Assembly (NCBI RefSeq): GCF_964340395.1
Contig: NC_135560.1
Location: forward strand, 2,759,998-2,823,997
From: Glandiceps talaboti
Taxonomy: Eukaryota > Hemichordata > Enteropneusta > Spengelidae
DNA length: 64,000 nt
Direction: 5' to 3'
Positions 1 to 11,527 of this stretch are shown here, in pieces. Below the pieces are notes generated by a model, which made no database searches, was not told the DNA's origin, and was given only the letters and a program-made list of their open reading frames with translations. How positions within the stretch are numbered: the first letter of the stretch is position 1; each line of letters starts with the position of its first letter. Position numbers and translations under genes: made by a program.

Positions 1-3000
1 GAACTCAAGGTCACGGAAGATGACACGAACACAGATGGTAGATGAACACCAGACAGCCAATCAAGAGGTGGAAGAAGTAAGTGAAGATTTTGGAATTGTA
101 TAATTACTGAGAATGGTCATTAAATTTTGTTGCCCAATATTTATTCCCATCTGAAATGGAAAGTATAAGTTATCTAAAAGTTCTTTTGTCAGTACTAAGC
201 ACACGACAAGTAATGACAACCTTATGTCACAAGTAGATTGTAGCAGAATGAAGAAATATTGGAGATGAATAGAATTGTATTATCCGTGGTAATATCTTTT
301 CAAAAAGGTTAAAGTGAGTAGTGGCAACTTGTAAGATTAAATATTAGAATACTGCTATTTCATTCCATCAATAAGTTTATACTGTATTCTTTGATTTATT
401 CCTTTCAGGATGGAACTCAAGGTCACGGAAGATGAAACGAACACAGATGGCAGATGAACACCAGACAGCCAATCAAGAAGTGGAAGAAGTAAGTGAAGAT
501 TTTGGTATTGTATAATTACTGAGAATGGTCATTAAATTGTGTTGCCCAATATTTATTGCCATCTGCAATGGAAAGTATAAGTTATCTAAAAGTTCTTTTG
601 TCAGTACTAAGCACACGACAAGTAATGACAACCTTATGTCACAAGTAGATTGTAGCAGAATGAAGACATATTTTGGAGATGAACAGAATTGTATTATCCG
701 TGGTAATATCTTTTCAAAAAGGTTAAATTGAGTAGTGGCAACTTTAAGAATAAATAGTAGAATCTAAATAACTCTTTGTTCATTCCATCAATACGTTTAT
801 ACTGTATTGTTTGATTCATTCCTTTCAGGATGGAACTCAAGGTCACGGAAGATGACACGAACACAGATGGCAGATGAACACCAGACAGCCAATCAAGAAG
901 TGGAAGAAGTAAGTGAAGATTTTGGTATTGTATACTTACTGAGAATGGTCATTAAATTTTGTTGCCCAATATTTATTCCCATCTGCAATGGAAAGTATAA
1001 GTTATCTAAAAGTTCTTTTGTCAGTACTAAGCACACGACAAGTAATGACAACCTTATGTCACAAGTAGATTGTAGCAGAATGAAGAAATATTGGAGATGA
1101 ATAGAATTGTATTATCCGTGGTAATATCTTTTCAAAAAGGTTAAATTGAGTAGTGGCAACTTGTAAGAGTAAATATTAGAATACTGCTATTTCATTCCAT
1201 CAATAAGTTTATATTGTATTGTTTGATTCATTCCTTTCAGGATGGTACTCAAGGTCACGGAAGATGAAACGAACACAGATGGCAGATGAACACCAGACAG
1301 CCAATCAAGAAGTGGAAGAAGTAAGTGAAGATTTTGGTATTGTATAATTACTGAGAATGGTCATTAAACTTTGTTGCCCAATATTTATTGCCATCTGCAA
1401 TGGAAAATATAAGTTATCTAAAAGTTCTTTTGTCAGTACTAAGCACACGACAAGTAATGACAACATTATGTCATAATTAGATTGTAGCAGAATGAAGACA
1501 TATTTTGGAGATGAACAGAATTGTATTATCCGTGGTAATATCTTTTCAAAAAGGTTAAATTGAGTAGTGGCAACTTTAAGAGTAAATATTAGAATCTAAA
1601 TAACTGTTATTTCATTCCATCAATAAGTTTATACTGTATTATTTGATTTATTCCTTTCAGGATGGAACTCAAGGTCACGGAAGATGACACGAACACAGAT
1701 GGCAGATGAACACCAGACAGCCAATCAAGAAGTGGAAGAAGTAAGTGAAGATTTTGGAATTGAATAATTACTGAGAATGGTCATTAAATTTTGTTGCCCA
1801 ATATTTATTGCCATCTGCAATGGAAAGTATAAGTTATCTAAAAGTTCTTTTGTCAGTACTAAGCACACGACAAGTAATGACAACCTTATGTCACAAGTAG
1901 ATTGTAGCAGAATGAAGACATATTTTGGAGATGAACAGAATTGTATTATCCGTGGTAATATCTTTTCAAAAAGGTTAAATTGAGTAGTGGCAACTTTAAG
2001 AGTAAATATTAGAATCTAAATAACTGTTATTTCATTCCATCAATAAGTTTAAACTGTATTATTTGATTCATTCCTTTCAGGATGGAACTCAAGGTCACGG
2101 AAGATGACACGAACACAGATGGCAGATGAACACCAGACAGCCAATCAAGAAGTGGAAGAAGTAAGCGAAGATTTTGGAATTGTATAATTACTGAGAATGG
2201 TCATTAAATTTTGTTGCCCAATATTTATTCCCATCTGAAATGGAAAGTATAAGTTATCTAAAAGTTCTTTTGTCAGTACTAAGCACACGACAAGTAATGA
2301 CAACCTTATGTCACAAGTAGATTGTAGCAGAATGAAGAAATATTGGAGATGAATAGAATTGTATTATCCGTGGTAATATCTTTTCAAAAAGGTTAAAGTG
2401 AGTAGTGGCAACTTGTAAGAGTAAATATTAGAATACTGCTATTTCATTCCATCAATAGGTTTATACTGTATTCTTTGATTCATTCCTTTCAGGATGGAAC
2501 TCAAGGTCACGGAAGATGAAACGAACACAGATGGCAGATGAACACCAGACAGCCAATCAAGAAGTGGAAGAAGTAAGTGAAGATTTTGGTATTGTATAAT
2601 TACTGAGAATGGTCATTAAATTGTGTTGCCCAATATTTATTGCCATCTGCAATGGAAAGTATAAGTTATCTAAAAGTTCTTTTGTCAGTACTAAGCACAC
2701 GACAAGTAATGACAACCTTATGTCACAAGTAGATTGTAGCAGAATGAAGACATATTTTGGAGATGAACAGAATTGTATTATCCGTGGTAATATCTTTTCA
2801 AAAAAGTTAAATTGAGTAGTGGCAACTTTAAAAATAAATAGTAGAATCTAAATAACTCTTTGTTCATTCCATCAATACGTTTATACTGTATTGTTTGATT
2901 CATTCCTTTCAGGATGGAACTCAAGGTCACGGAAGATGACACGAACACAGATGGCAGATGAACACCAGACAGCCAATCAAGAAGTGGAAGAAGTAAGTGA

Positions 3001-6000
3001 AGATTTTGGTATTGTATAATTACTGAGAATGGTCATTAAATTTTGTTGCCCAATATTTATTCCCATCTGCAATGGAAAGTATAAGTTATCAAAAAGTTCT
3101 TTTGTCAGTACTAAGCACACGATAAGTAATGACAACCTTATGTCACAAGTAGATTGTAGCAGAATGAAGACATATTTTGGAGATGAACAGAATTGTATTA
3201 TCCGTGGTAATATCTTTTCAAAAAGGTTAAATTGAGTAGTGGCAACTTTAAGAGTAAATATTAGAATCTAAATAACTCTTATTTCATTCCATCAATAAGT
3301 TTATACTGTATTGTTTGATTCATTCCTTTCAGGATGGAACTCAAGGTCACGGAAGATGACACGAACACAGATGGCAGATGAACACCAGACAGCCAATCAA
3401 GAAGTGGAAGAAGTAAGTGAAGATTTTGGAATTGTATACTTACTGAGAATGGTCATTAAATTTTGTTGCCCAATATTTATTCCCATCTGAAATGGAAAGT
3501 ATAAGTTATCTAAAAGTTCTTTTGTCAGTACTAAGCACACGACAAGTAATGACAACCTTATGTCACAAGTAGATTGTAGCAGAATGAAGAAATATTGGAG
3601 ATGAATAGAATTGTATTATCCGTGGTAATATCTTTTCAAAAAGGTTAAAGTGAGTAGTGGCAACTTGTAAGAGTAAATATTAGAATACTGCTATTTCATT
3701 CCATCAATAAGTTTATATTGTATTGTTTGATTCATTCCTTTCAGGATGGAACTCAAGGTCACGGAAGATGAAACGAACACAGATGGCAGATGAACACCAG
3801 ACAGCCAATCAAGAAGTGGAAGAAGTAAGTGATTATTTTGGTATTGTATAATTACTGAGAATGGTCATTAAATTGTGTTGCCCAATATTTATTGCCATCT
3901 GCAATGGAAAGTATAAGTTATCTAAAAGTTCTTTTGTCAGTACTAAGCACACGACAAGTAATGACAACCTTATGTCACAAGTAGATTGTAGCAGAATGAA
4001 GACATATTTTGGAGAAGAACAGAATTGTATTACCCGTTGTAATATCTTTTCAAAAAGGTTAAATTGAGTAGTGGCAACTTTAAGAATAAATATTAGAATC
4101 TAAATAACTCTTAGTTCATTCCATCAATAAGTTTATACTGTATTGTTTGATTCATTCCTTTCAGGATGGAACTCAAGGTCACGGAAGATGACACGAACAC
4201 AGATGGCAGATGAACACCAGACAGCCAATCAAGAAGTGGAAGAAGTAAGTGAAGATTTTGGTATTGTATACTTACTGAGAATGGTCATTAAATTTTGTTG
4301 CCCAATATTTATTCCCATCTGCAATGGAAAGTATAAGTTATCTAAAAGTTCTTTTGTCAGTACTAAGCACACGACAAGTAATGACAACCTTATGTCACAA
4401 GTAGATTGTAGCAGAATGAAGACATATTTTGGAGATGAACAGAATTGTATTATCCGTGGTAATATCTTTTTAAAAAGGTTAAATTGAGTAGTGGCAACTT
4501 TAAGAGTAAATATTAGAATCTAAATAACTGTTATTTCATTCCATCAATAAGTTTAAACTGTATTATTTGATTCATTCCTTTCAGGATGGAACTCAAGGTC
4601 ACGGAAGATGACACGAACACAGATGGCAGATGAACACCAGACAGCCAATCAAGAAGTGGAAGAAGTAAGTGAAGATTTTGGAATTGTATAATTACTGAGA
4701 ATGGTCATTAAATTTTGTTGCCCAATATTTATTCCCATCTAAAATGGAAAGTATAAGTTATCTAAAAGTTCTTTTGTCAGTACTAAGCACACGACAAGTA
4801 ATGACAACCTTGTGTCACAAGTAGATTGTAGCAGAATAAAGACATATTTTGGAGATGAACAGAATTGTATTATCCGTGGTAATATCTTTTCAAAAAGGTT
4901 AAATTGAGTAGTGGCAACTTGTAAGAGTAAATATTAGAATACTGCTATTTCATTCCATCAATAAGTTTATACTGTATTGTTTGATTCATTCCTTTCAGGA
5001 TGGAACTCAAGGTCACGGAAGATGACACGAACACAGATGGCAGATGAACACCAGACAGCCAATCAAGAAGTGGAAGAAGTAAGTGATTATTTTGGTATTG
5101 TATAATTACTGAGAATGGTCATTAAATTGTGTTGCCCAATATTTATTCCCATCTGCAATGGAAAGTATAAGTTATCTAAAAGTTCTTTTGTCAGTACTAA
5201 GCACACGACAAGTAATGACAACCTTATGTCACAAGTAGATTGTAGCAGAATGAAGACATATTTTGGAGATGAACAGAATTGTATTATCCGTGGTAATATC
5301 TTTTCAAAAAGGTTAAATTGAGTAGTGGCAACTTTAAGAATAAATATGAGAATCTAAATAACTCTTTGTTCATTCCATCAATACGTTTATACTGTATTGT
5401 TTGATTCATTCCTTTCAGGATGGAACTCAAGGTCACGGAAGATGACACGAACACAGATGGCAGATGAACACCAGACAGCCAATCAAGAAGTGGAAGAAGT
5501 AAGTGAAGATTTTGGTATTGTATACTTACTGAGAATGGTCATTAAACTTTGTTGCCCAATATTTATTCCCATCTGCAATGGAAAGTATAAGTTATCTAAA
5601 AGTTCTTTTGTCAGTACTAAGCACACGACAAGTAATGACAACATTATGTCACAAGTAGATTGTAGCAGAATGAAGACATATTTTGGAGATGAACAGAATT
5701 GTATTATCCGTGGTAATATCTTTTTAAAAAGGTTAAATTGAGTAGTGGCAACTTTAAGAGTAAATATTAGAATCTAAATAACTGTTATTTCATTCCATCA
5801 ATAAGTTTAAACTGTATTATTTGATTCATTCCTTTCAGGATGGAACTCAAGGACACGGAAGATGAAACGAACACAGATGGCAGATGAACACCAGACAGCC
5901 AATCAAGAAGTGGAAGAAGTAAGTGAAGATTTTGGTATTGTATAATTACTGAGAATGGTCATTAAATTTTGTTGCCCAATATTTATTCCCATCTGCAATG

Positions 6001-8846
6001 GAAAGTATAAGTTATCAAAAAGTTCTTTTGTCAGTACTAAGCACACGATAAGTAATGACAACCTTATGTCACAAGTAGATTGTAGCAGAATGAAGACATA
6101 TTTTGGAGATGAACAGAATTGTATTATCCGTGGTAATATCTTTTCAAAAAGGTTAAATTGAGTAGTGGCAACTTGTAAGAGTAAATATTAGAATACTGCT
6201 ATTTCATTCCATCAATAAGTTTATATTGTATTGTTTGATTCATTCCTTTCAGGATGGAACTCAAGGTCACGGAAGATGACACGAACACAGATGGCAGATG
6301 AACACCAGACAGCCAATCAAGAAGTGGAAGAAGTAAGTGATTATTTTGGTATTGTATAATTACTGAGAATGGTCATTAAATTGTGTTGCCCAATATTTAT
6401 TGCCATCTGCAATGGAAAGTATAAGTTATCTAAAAGTTCTTTTGTCAGTACTAAGCACACGACAAGTAATGACAACCTTATGTCACAAGTTGATTGTAGC
6501 AGAATGAAGACATATTTTGGAGATGAACAGAATTGTATTATCCGTGGTAATATCTTTTCAAAAAGGTTAAATTGAGTAGTGGCAACTTTAAGAGTAAATA
6601 TTAGAATCTAAATAACTCTTAGTTCATTCCATCAATAAGTTTATACTGTATTGTTTGATTCATTCCTTTCAGGATGGAACTCAAGGTCACGGAAGATGAC
6701 ACGAACACAGATGGCAGATGAACACCAGACAGCCAATCAAGAAGTGGAAGAAGTAAGTGAAGATTTTGTTATTCTATAATTACTGAGAATGGTCATTAAA
6801 TTTTGTTGCCCAATATTTATTGCCATCTGCAATGGAAAGTATAAGTTATCTAAAAGTTCTTTTGTCAGTACTAAGCACACGACACGTAATGACAACCTTA
6901 TGTTACAAGTAGATTGTAGCAGAATGATGAAATATTGGAGATGAATAGAATTGTATTATCCGTGGTAATATCTTTTCAAAAAGGTTAAAGTGTGTAGTGG
7001 CATATTGTAAGAGTAAATATTAGAATCTAAATAACTCTTATTTCATTCCATCAATACGTTTATACTGTATTGTTTGATTCATTCCTTTCAGGATGGAACT
7101 CAAGGTCACGGAAGATGACACGAACACAGTTGGCAGATGAACACCAGACAGCCAATCAAGAAGTGGAAGAAGTAAGTGAAGATTTTGGTATTGTATAATT
7201 ACTGAGAATGGTCATTAAATTGTGTTGCCCAATATTTCTTCCCATCTGCAATGGAAAGTATGAGTTATCTAAAATTTCTTTTGTCAGTACTAAGCACACG
7301 ACAAGTAATGACAACATTATGTCACAAGTAGATTGTAGCAGAATGAAGACATATTTTGGAGATGAACAGAATTGTATTATCCGTGGTAATATCTTTTCAA
7401 AAAGGATAAATTGAGTAGTGGCAACTTTAAGAGTAAATATTAGAATCTAAATAACTCTTATTTCATTTCATCAATAAGTTTATACTGTATTGTTTGATTC
7501 ATTCCTTTCAGGATGGAACTCAAGGTCACGGAAGATGACACGAACACAGATGGCAGATGAACACCAGACAGCCAATCAAGAAGTGGAAGTAGTAAGTGAA
7601 GATTTTGGTATTGTATAATTACTGAGAATGGTCATTAAATTTTGTTGCCCAATATTTATTCCCATCTGCAATGGAAAGTATAAGTTATCTATAAGTTATT
7701 TTGTCAGTACTAAGCACAGAACAAGCAATGGCAGCCTTATGTCACAAGTAGATTGTAGCAGAATGAAGACATATTTTGGAGATGAATAGAATTGTATTAT
7801 CCGTGGTAATATCTTTTCAAAAAGGTTAAAGTGTGTAGTGGCATATTGTAAGAGTAAATATTAGAATCTAAATAACTCTTATTTCATTCCATCAATACGT
7901 TTATACTGTATTGTTTGATTCATTCCTTTCAGGATGGAACTCAAGGTCACGGAAGATGACACGAACACAGATGGCAGATGAACACCAGACAGCCAATCAA
8001 GAAGTGGAAGAAGTAAGTGAAGATTTTGGTATTGTATAATTACTGAGAATGGTCATTAAATTGTGTTGCCCAATATTTCTTCCCATCTGCAATGGAAAGT
8101 ATGAGTTATCTAAAATTTCTTTTGTCAGTACTAAGCACACGACAAGTAATGACAACATTATGTCACAAGTAGATTGTAGCAGAATGAAGACATATTTTGG
8201 AGATGAACAGAATTGTATTATCCGTGGTAATATCTTTTCAAAAAGGATAAATTGAGTAGTGGCAACTTTAAGAGTAAATATTAGAATCTAAATAACTCTT
8301 ATTTCATTTCATCAATAAGTTTATACTGTATTGTTTGATTCATTCCTTTCAGGATGGAACTCAAGGTCACGGAAGATGACACGAACACAGATGGCAGATG
8401 AACACCAGACAGCCAATCAAGAAGTGGAAGTAGTAAGTGAAGATTTTGGTATTGTATAATTACTGAGAATGGTCATTAAATTTTGTTGCCCAATATTTAT
8501 GCCCATCTGCAATGGAAAGTATAAGTTATCTATAAGTTATTTTGTCAGTACTAAGCACAGAACAAGCAATGGCAGCCTTATGTCACAAGTAGATTGTAGC
8601 AGAATGAAGACATATTTTGGAGATGAACAGAATTGTATTATCCGTGGTAATATCTTTTCAAAAAGGTTAAATTGAGTATTTGCAACTTGTAAGAGTAAAT
8701 ATTAGAATACTGTTATTTCATTCCATCAATACGTTTATACTGTATTGTTTGATTCATTCCTTTCAGGATGGAACTCAAGGTCACGGAAGATAACACGAAC
8801 ACAGTTGGCAGATGAACACCAGACAGCCAATCAAGAAGTCGAAGAA
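1..8846 (+). repeat. Tandem array, 22 copies of a ~418-bp unit containing an exon-like module
   Basis: Twenty-two head-to-tail copies, the first cut by the window edge. Each has a pyrimidine-rich 3' splice site (TTCATTCCTTTCAG), an 80-nt exon-like block starting GATGG and ending GAAGAA, then a strong donor GTAAGTGA and about 335 bp of intron-like DNA. Blocks start at 409, 829, 1241, 1661, 2081, 2493, 2913, 3333, 3745, 4165, 4585, 4999, 5419, 5839, 6253, 6673, 7092, 7512, 7933, 8353 and 8767. The 56-114-residue open frames here are repeat copies, not separate genes. Coding status is unresolved: 80 nt is not a multiple of three, so joining two copies shifts frame. One frame is open throughout the block and past the donor; the frame opening with the block's ATG stops after 15 codons. 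It may be the exon array of a gene entering from the left, or a satellite that captured an exon. Confidence 0.9.
8767..8846 (+). other. Last intact 80-nt exon-like block of the array
   Basis: It is bounded by TTTCAG and GTAAGTGA like the others, but carries private substitutions (AACACG for GACACG, GTCGAAGAA at the 3' end), as expected of an edge copy not homogenised with the interior. No protein family is recognised. Confidence 0.5.
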
Positions 8847-8923
8847 GTAAGTGAAGCTTTTGGATTTGTAAAATTACTGAAAATGGTCATTATATTTTGT
8901 TGCCCAATATTTTGTACCTTCAG

Positions 8924-9003
8924 CAATGGATTACAAGGCCACAGACGATGATACAAAGAGTGGAGAGGGATGGGTGTGACACTGATTGCAAACACCACAG
9001 AAA
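8924..9003 (+). other. Diverged exon-like block, 80 nt
   Basis: A block after ACCTTCAG and before GTGGGT, exactly 80 nt like the array blocks, sharing the AAGG-CCAC-GA-GATGATAC core with them. The frame from the internal ATG reads 17 codons and ends in TGA. The donor GTGGGT is weak. It is most similar to the block at 9255-9328, so the two are older members of the same duplicated family. Confidence 0.45.
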
Positions 9004-9960
9004 GTGGGTCAACATCGAGTCGCCATAAATTTCATCAATTTGTTTTTGGGCAATATTTTTTTCTTCTGTCATCAATGATAAATACAAGTTATCTAAGGGG
9101 GAGAGGGTGGCCTTGTGAATTCTTATCACATGATAAGTAGCAACAAAGAAGTTAGTCAATATTAGTAATTTTGAGTGTAAACATTACAATTTTGATAAAT
9201 TTCTTTTTATTCAATAAATAAATAAATAAATTATCTTTTATTTACTCACTTAAGGATTACAAGGCCACGGAAGATGGTACGAAGACTGGAGCTGGATGGA
9301 TGTGACAACGACTGCGAATGCCACAGATGTGAGTCAACATTCTGAATTTTAAAATTAGTCGACATAAATTTCATCAATGTGTTATTGTCAATATTTTTCT
9401 CCTGTCATCAATGATAAATACAAGTACAATCTAAGGGGGAGAGGGTGGCCTTCTGAATACTAATCACATGACAAGCTTAGTTCACAAGTATTTTCAGGCT
9501 AAAATTAGAGTAAAATAAACATTGTATTGAAGTAATTTTTCTAAAAGGTCAGATTAAGTAATTGCAATTTTGAGTGTAGATATTACAATCATTCAATATG
9601 TAAATATATTGTCTATTGTTTTATATATTCAATTATGATATTATCAGCAGTAATATTTTTTTAGAGCTTAGTAAAGTAATAGCAATTTTGAGTGTTTTGA
9701 CTCATATCTCGAACACTGGAGAATGAATGACATAGAAACTTGTGAAATAATGTCACAATGCCATGATGTAGAATGATGCTCATGCATTATATGAACCACA
9801 TTACACAATGGAATATTAGATGTTAGCAATTTTGTTTAAGGATTTAGTAAATATTACAATTCGAATGGATGTTGTTTCAATAAATACTTTTATTAATTCA
9901 CTTTAGGCTGGACCAAAGATGAATTCGAAGACCCAAGAATGTGATTATTAAAATTTGATA
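9004..9960 (+). repeat. Decayed copies of the exon-array unit
   Basis: The stretches at about 9040-9180 and 9360-9570 are near copies of each other (shared TCATCAATGATAAATACAAG and CTAAGGGGGAGAGGGTGGCC) and weak copies of the intron-like part of the 1-8846 unit. A last acceptor-like CACTTTAG at 9901-9906 precedes AAGATGAATTCGAAGAC, a possible terminal exon. No polyadenylation signal is obvious after it. Confidence 0.5.
9255..9328 (+). other. Diverged exon-like block, 74 nt
   Basis: It lies between CACTTAAG and GTGAGT. It opens GATTACAAGGCCACGGAAGATG and aligns with the array blocks from AAGG onward. The frame DYKATED... ends in TGA after a GW-Met, as in the 8924 block. However, the splice phase needed for this frame differs among the copies, which argues against a simple coding-exon family. 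Confidence 0.4.
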
Positions 9961-10462
9961 AAATAGTTTTTCTTTTTTACATATGATTGTATGAATGAAT
10001 GAATGAGTGACTAGTTTCTATATCCCTTCCCCTTTCTCTTTCCCAACCTCCAAATTAAAAATAATTTCGTCCTCATCGTCAACTACCTCGCATCTCGGTC
10101 CTTTTTCGCTGTCGGTATTACATATACACAAACATTTCATCTTTTTCTCTTTCTTCTCATTTTTGGTTGTCCTCAGGCTAGGTTAAGTTGGTGACCGGTT
10201 TGTCGGTTGGTCGGTAGTATTTTCACTTGCCTCTCTATGGCCTTTCTCTCATACATAACATCCACAGACACAAATTTCGCAGTTTCGCCACCGTTTATAT
10301 TTTCACCGCGTACATCTCCGTCCGTATTTGTCATCGCCGCGTTTCCATCTGCATTCGTCATCTTCGCCATGTATCATATTCAAGCTATTTTAACACCAAA
10401 CATACAAACTATATGTTTGTATGATTGAGAGTGCCCTTGACATTATTCGCAGTCAAGCAGAG

Positions 10463-10465
<3 letters not shown>

Positions 10466-10522
<57 letters not shown>

Positions 10523-10575
10523 TGTGTGTGTGTGTGAGTGTGAGTGAGTGAGTGAGTGAGTGTGTGTGTGTGTGT

Positions 10576-10631
<56 letters not shown>
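10466..10631 (+). repeat. (GT)n microsatellite with GTGA interruptions
   Basis: Long GT dinucleotide run broken by a GTGAGTGA block near 10540-10560. Open frames across it (poly Thr-His on the minus strand) are artefacts. Confidence 0.95.
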
Positions 10632-10636
<5 letters not shown>

Positions 10637-10727
10637 TGTGTCCCCTTGGATATGTTATGGCAACTCAAAAAAGGCGACAAAGAATTGCTTGGCAGTGATG
10701 ACACCCCTAGCATTGACTAGATAATAT

Positions 10728-10760
10728 GAACGTTAGACCGTTAGAAATAGTCTAACGTTC
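10728..10760. other. Perfect 11-bp-stem hairpin
   Basis: GAACGTTAGAC at 10728-10738 pairs with GTCTAACGTTC at 10750-10760 across an 11-nt loop. The bases that follow (GGACCTTTTTGCCAGA, then TTGCCA) recur near 11759-11785, so this is probably the edge of a small dispersed repeat rather than a regulatory hairpin. Confidence 0.5.
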
Positions 10761-11439
10761 AGGGGACCTTTTTGCCAGACTTGCCATATCATAACCTGCA
10801 GCTGTTTACAGTGTTCACAGTAAATTCCTATTTGGTCTTGAAGGATGAGAATTTAAATAAATTATACCGTAAGTTATCTATACATATACTGATCAACTGA
10901 AAGTACTATCATCTGCCTTTTGTGGCTGTCATTCAAGGCAATGTCTATTATATCTACAAGATATCAAGCATACATCATCTACACCTGATGGTTAAGAGTG
11001 GTAAGTGTCATCTATAAGTTACTTACTGTTTGTTATTCTTCTACATTCTATTTGCGACGATGATGAAGGCAAAATAACTGTTTTATACATGCTAACGTAA
11101 GTGACTTATAAATGTAAATTAAGCATCTGTGAGAACAAATAACACACACATAAGGGCAAGTGATTCGTATATGAAAATAAATAACACACATAAAGCAAGC
11201 AATGCACTATGAATATAAACGATGCCAACACAAAGGCAAATGATGAAAAATTGAAAATAAGTTGCACATGCATGGTGCATCATAAAAATAAATGACACCA
11301 GATAGCTGATAACCTAGTATCAAATCATACACAAGACGCATGATGTGCCATGTAAAAAAATGACACCCAAGGCAAATGATGCATGTATATAGTAAATGAT
11401 GTACATATGAATATAAATGATGTGCATTAAGGTAAACGT
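10761..11439. other. Gene-free stretch with degenerate short repeats
   Basis: No credible exon. From about 11080 to 11440 there is a loose repeating theme of AAATGA, ACACA and GCAAATGATG words, suggesting an old decayed minisatellite. Confidence 0.4.
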
Positions 11440-11527
11440 AGACTGTAAGATATATTGTGATTTTCCGCCCTCATCGGCCTACTCTCACACGTGTGAGGGC
11501 GCCTCGTCATGGCGTACCTTACAGACT
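11440..11527. mobile_element. Small palindromic MITE-like element, copy 1
   Basis: The ends AGACTGTAAGATA and TACCTTACAGACT are near-perfect inverted repeats. Inside them CCGCCCTCA pairs with TGTGAGGGCG. A second copy lies at 19968-20044 with the same nested inverted repeats, so this is a dispersed non-autonomous element. No transposase is present and no clear target duplication was seen. Confidence 0.6.

Noticed and set aside
1-8675. Series of 68-114-residue open frames as a gene family
   Set aside because: They begin in the intron-like part of each repeat unit, run through the repeat, and differ only as the repeats differ. No start context or domain supports translation.
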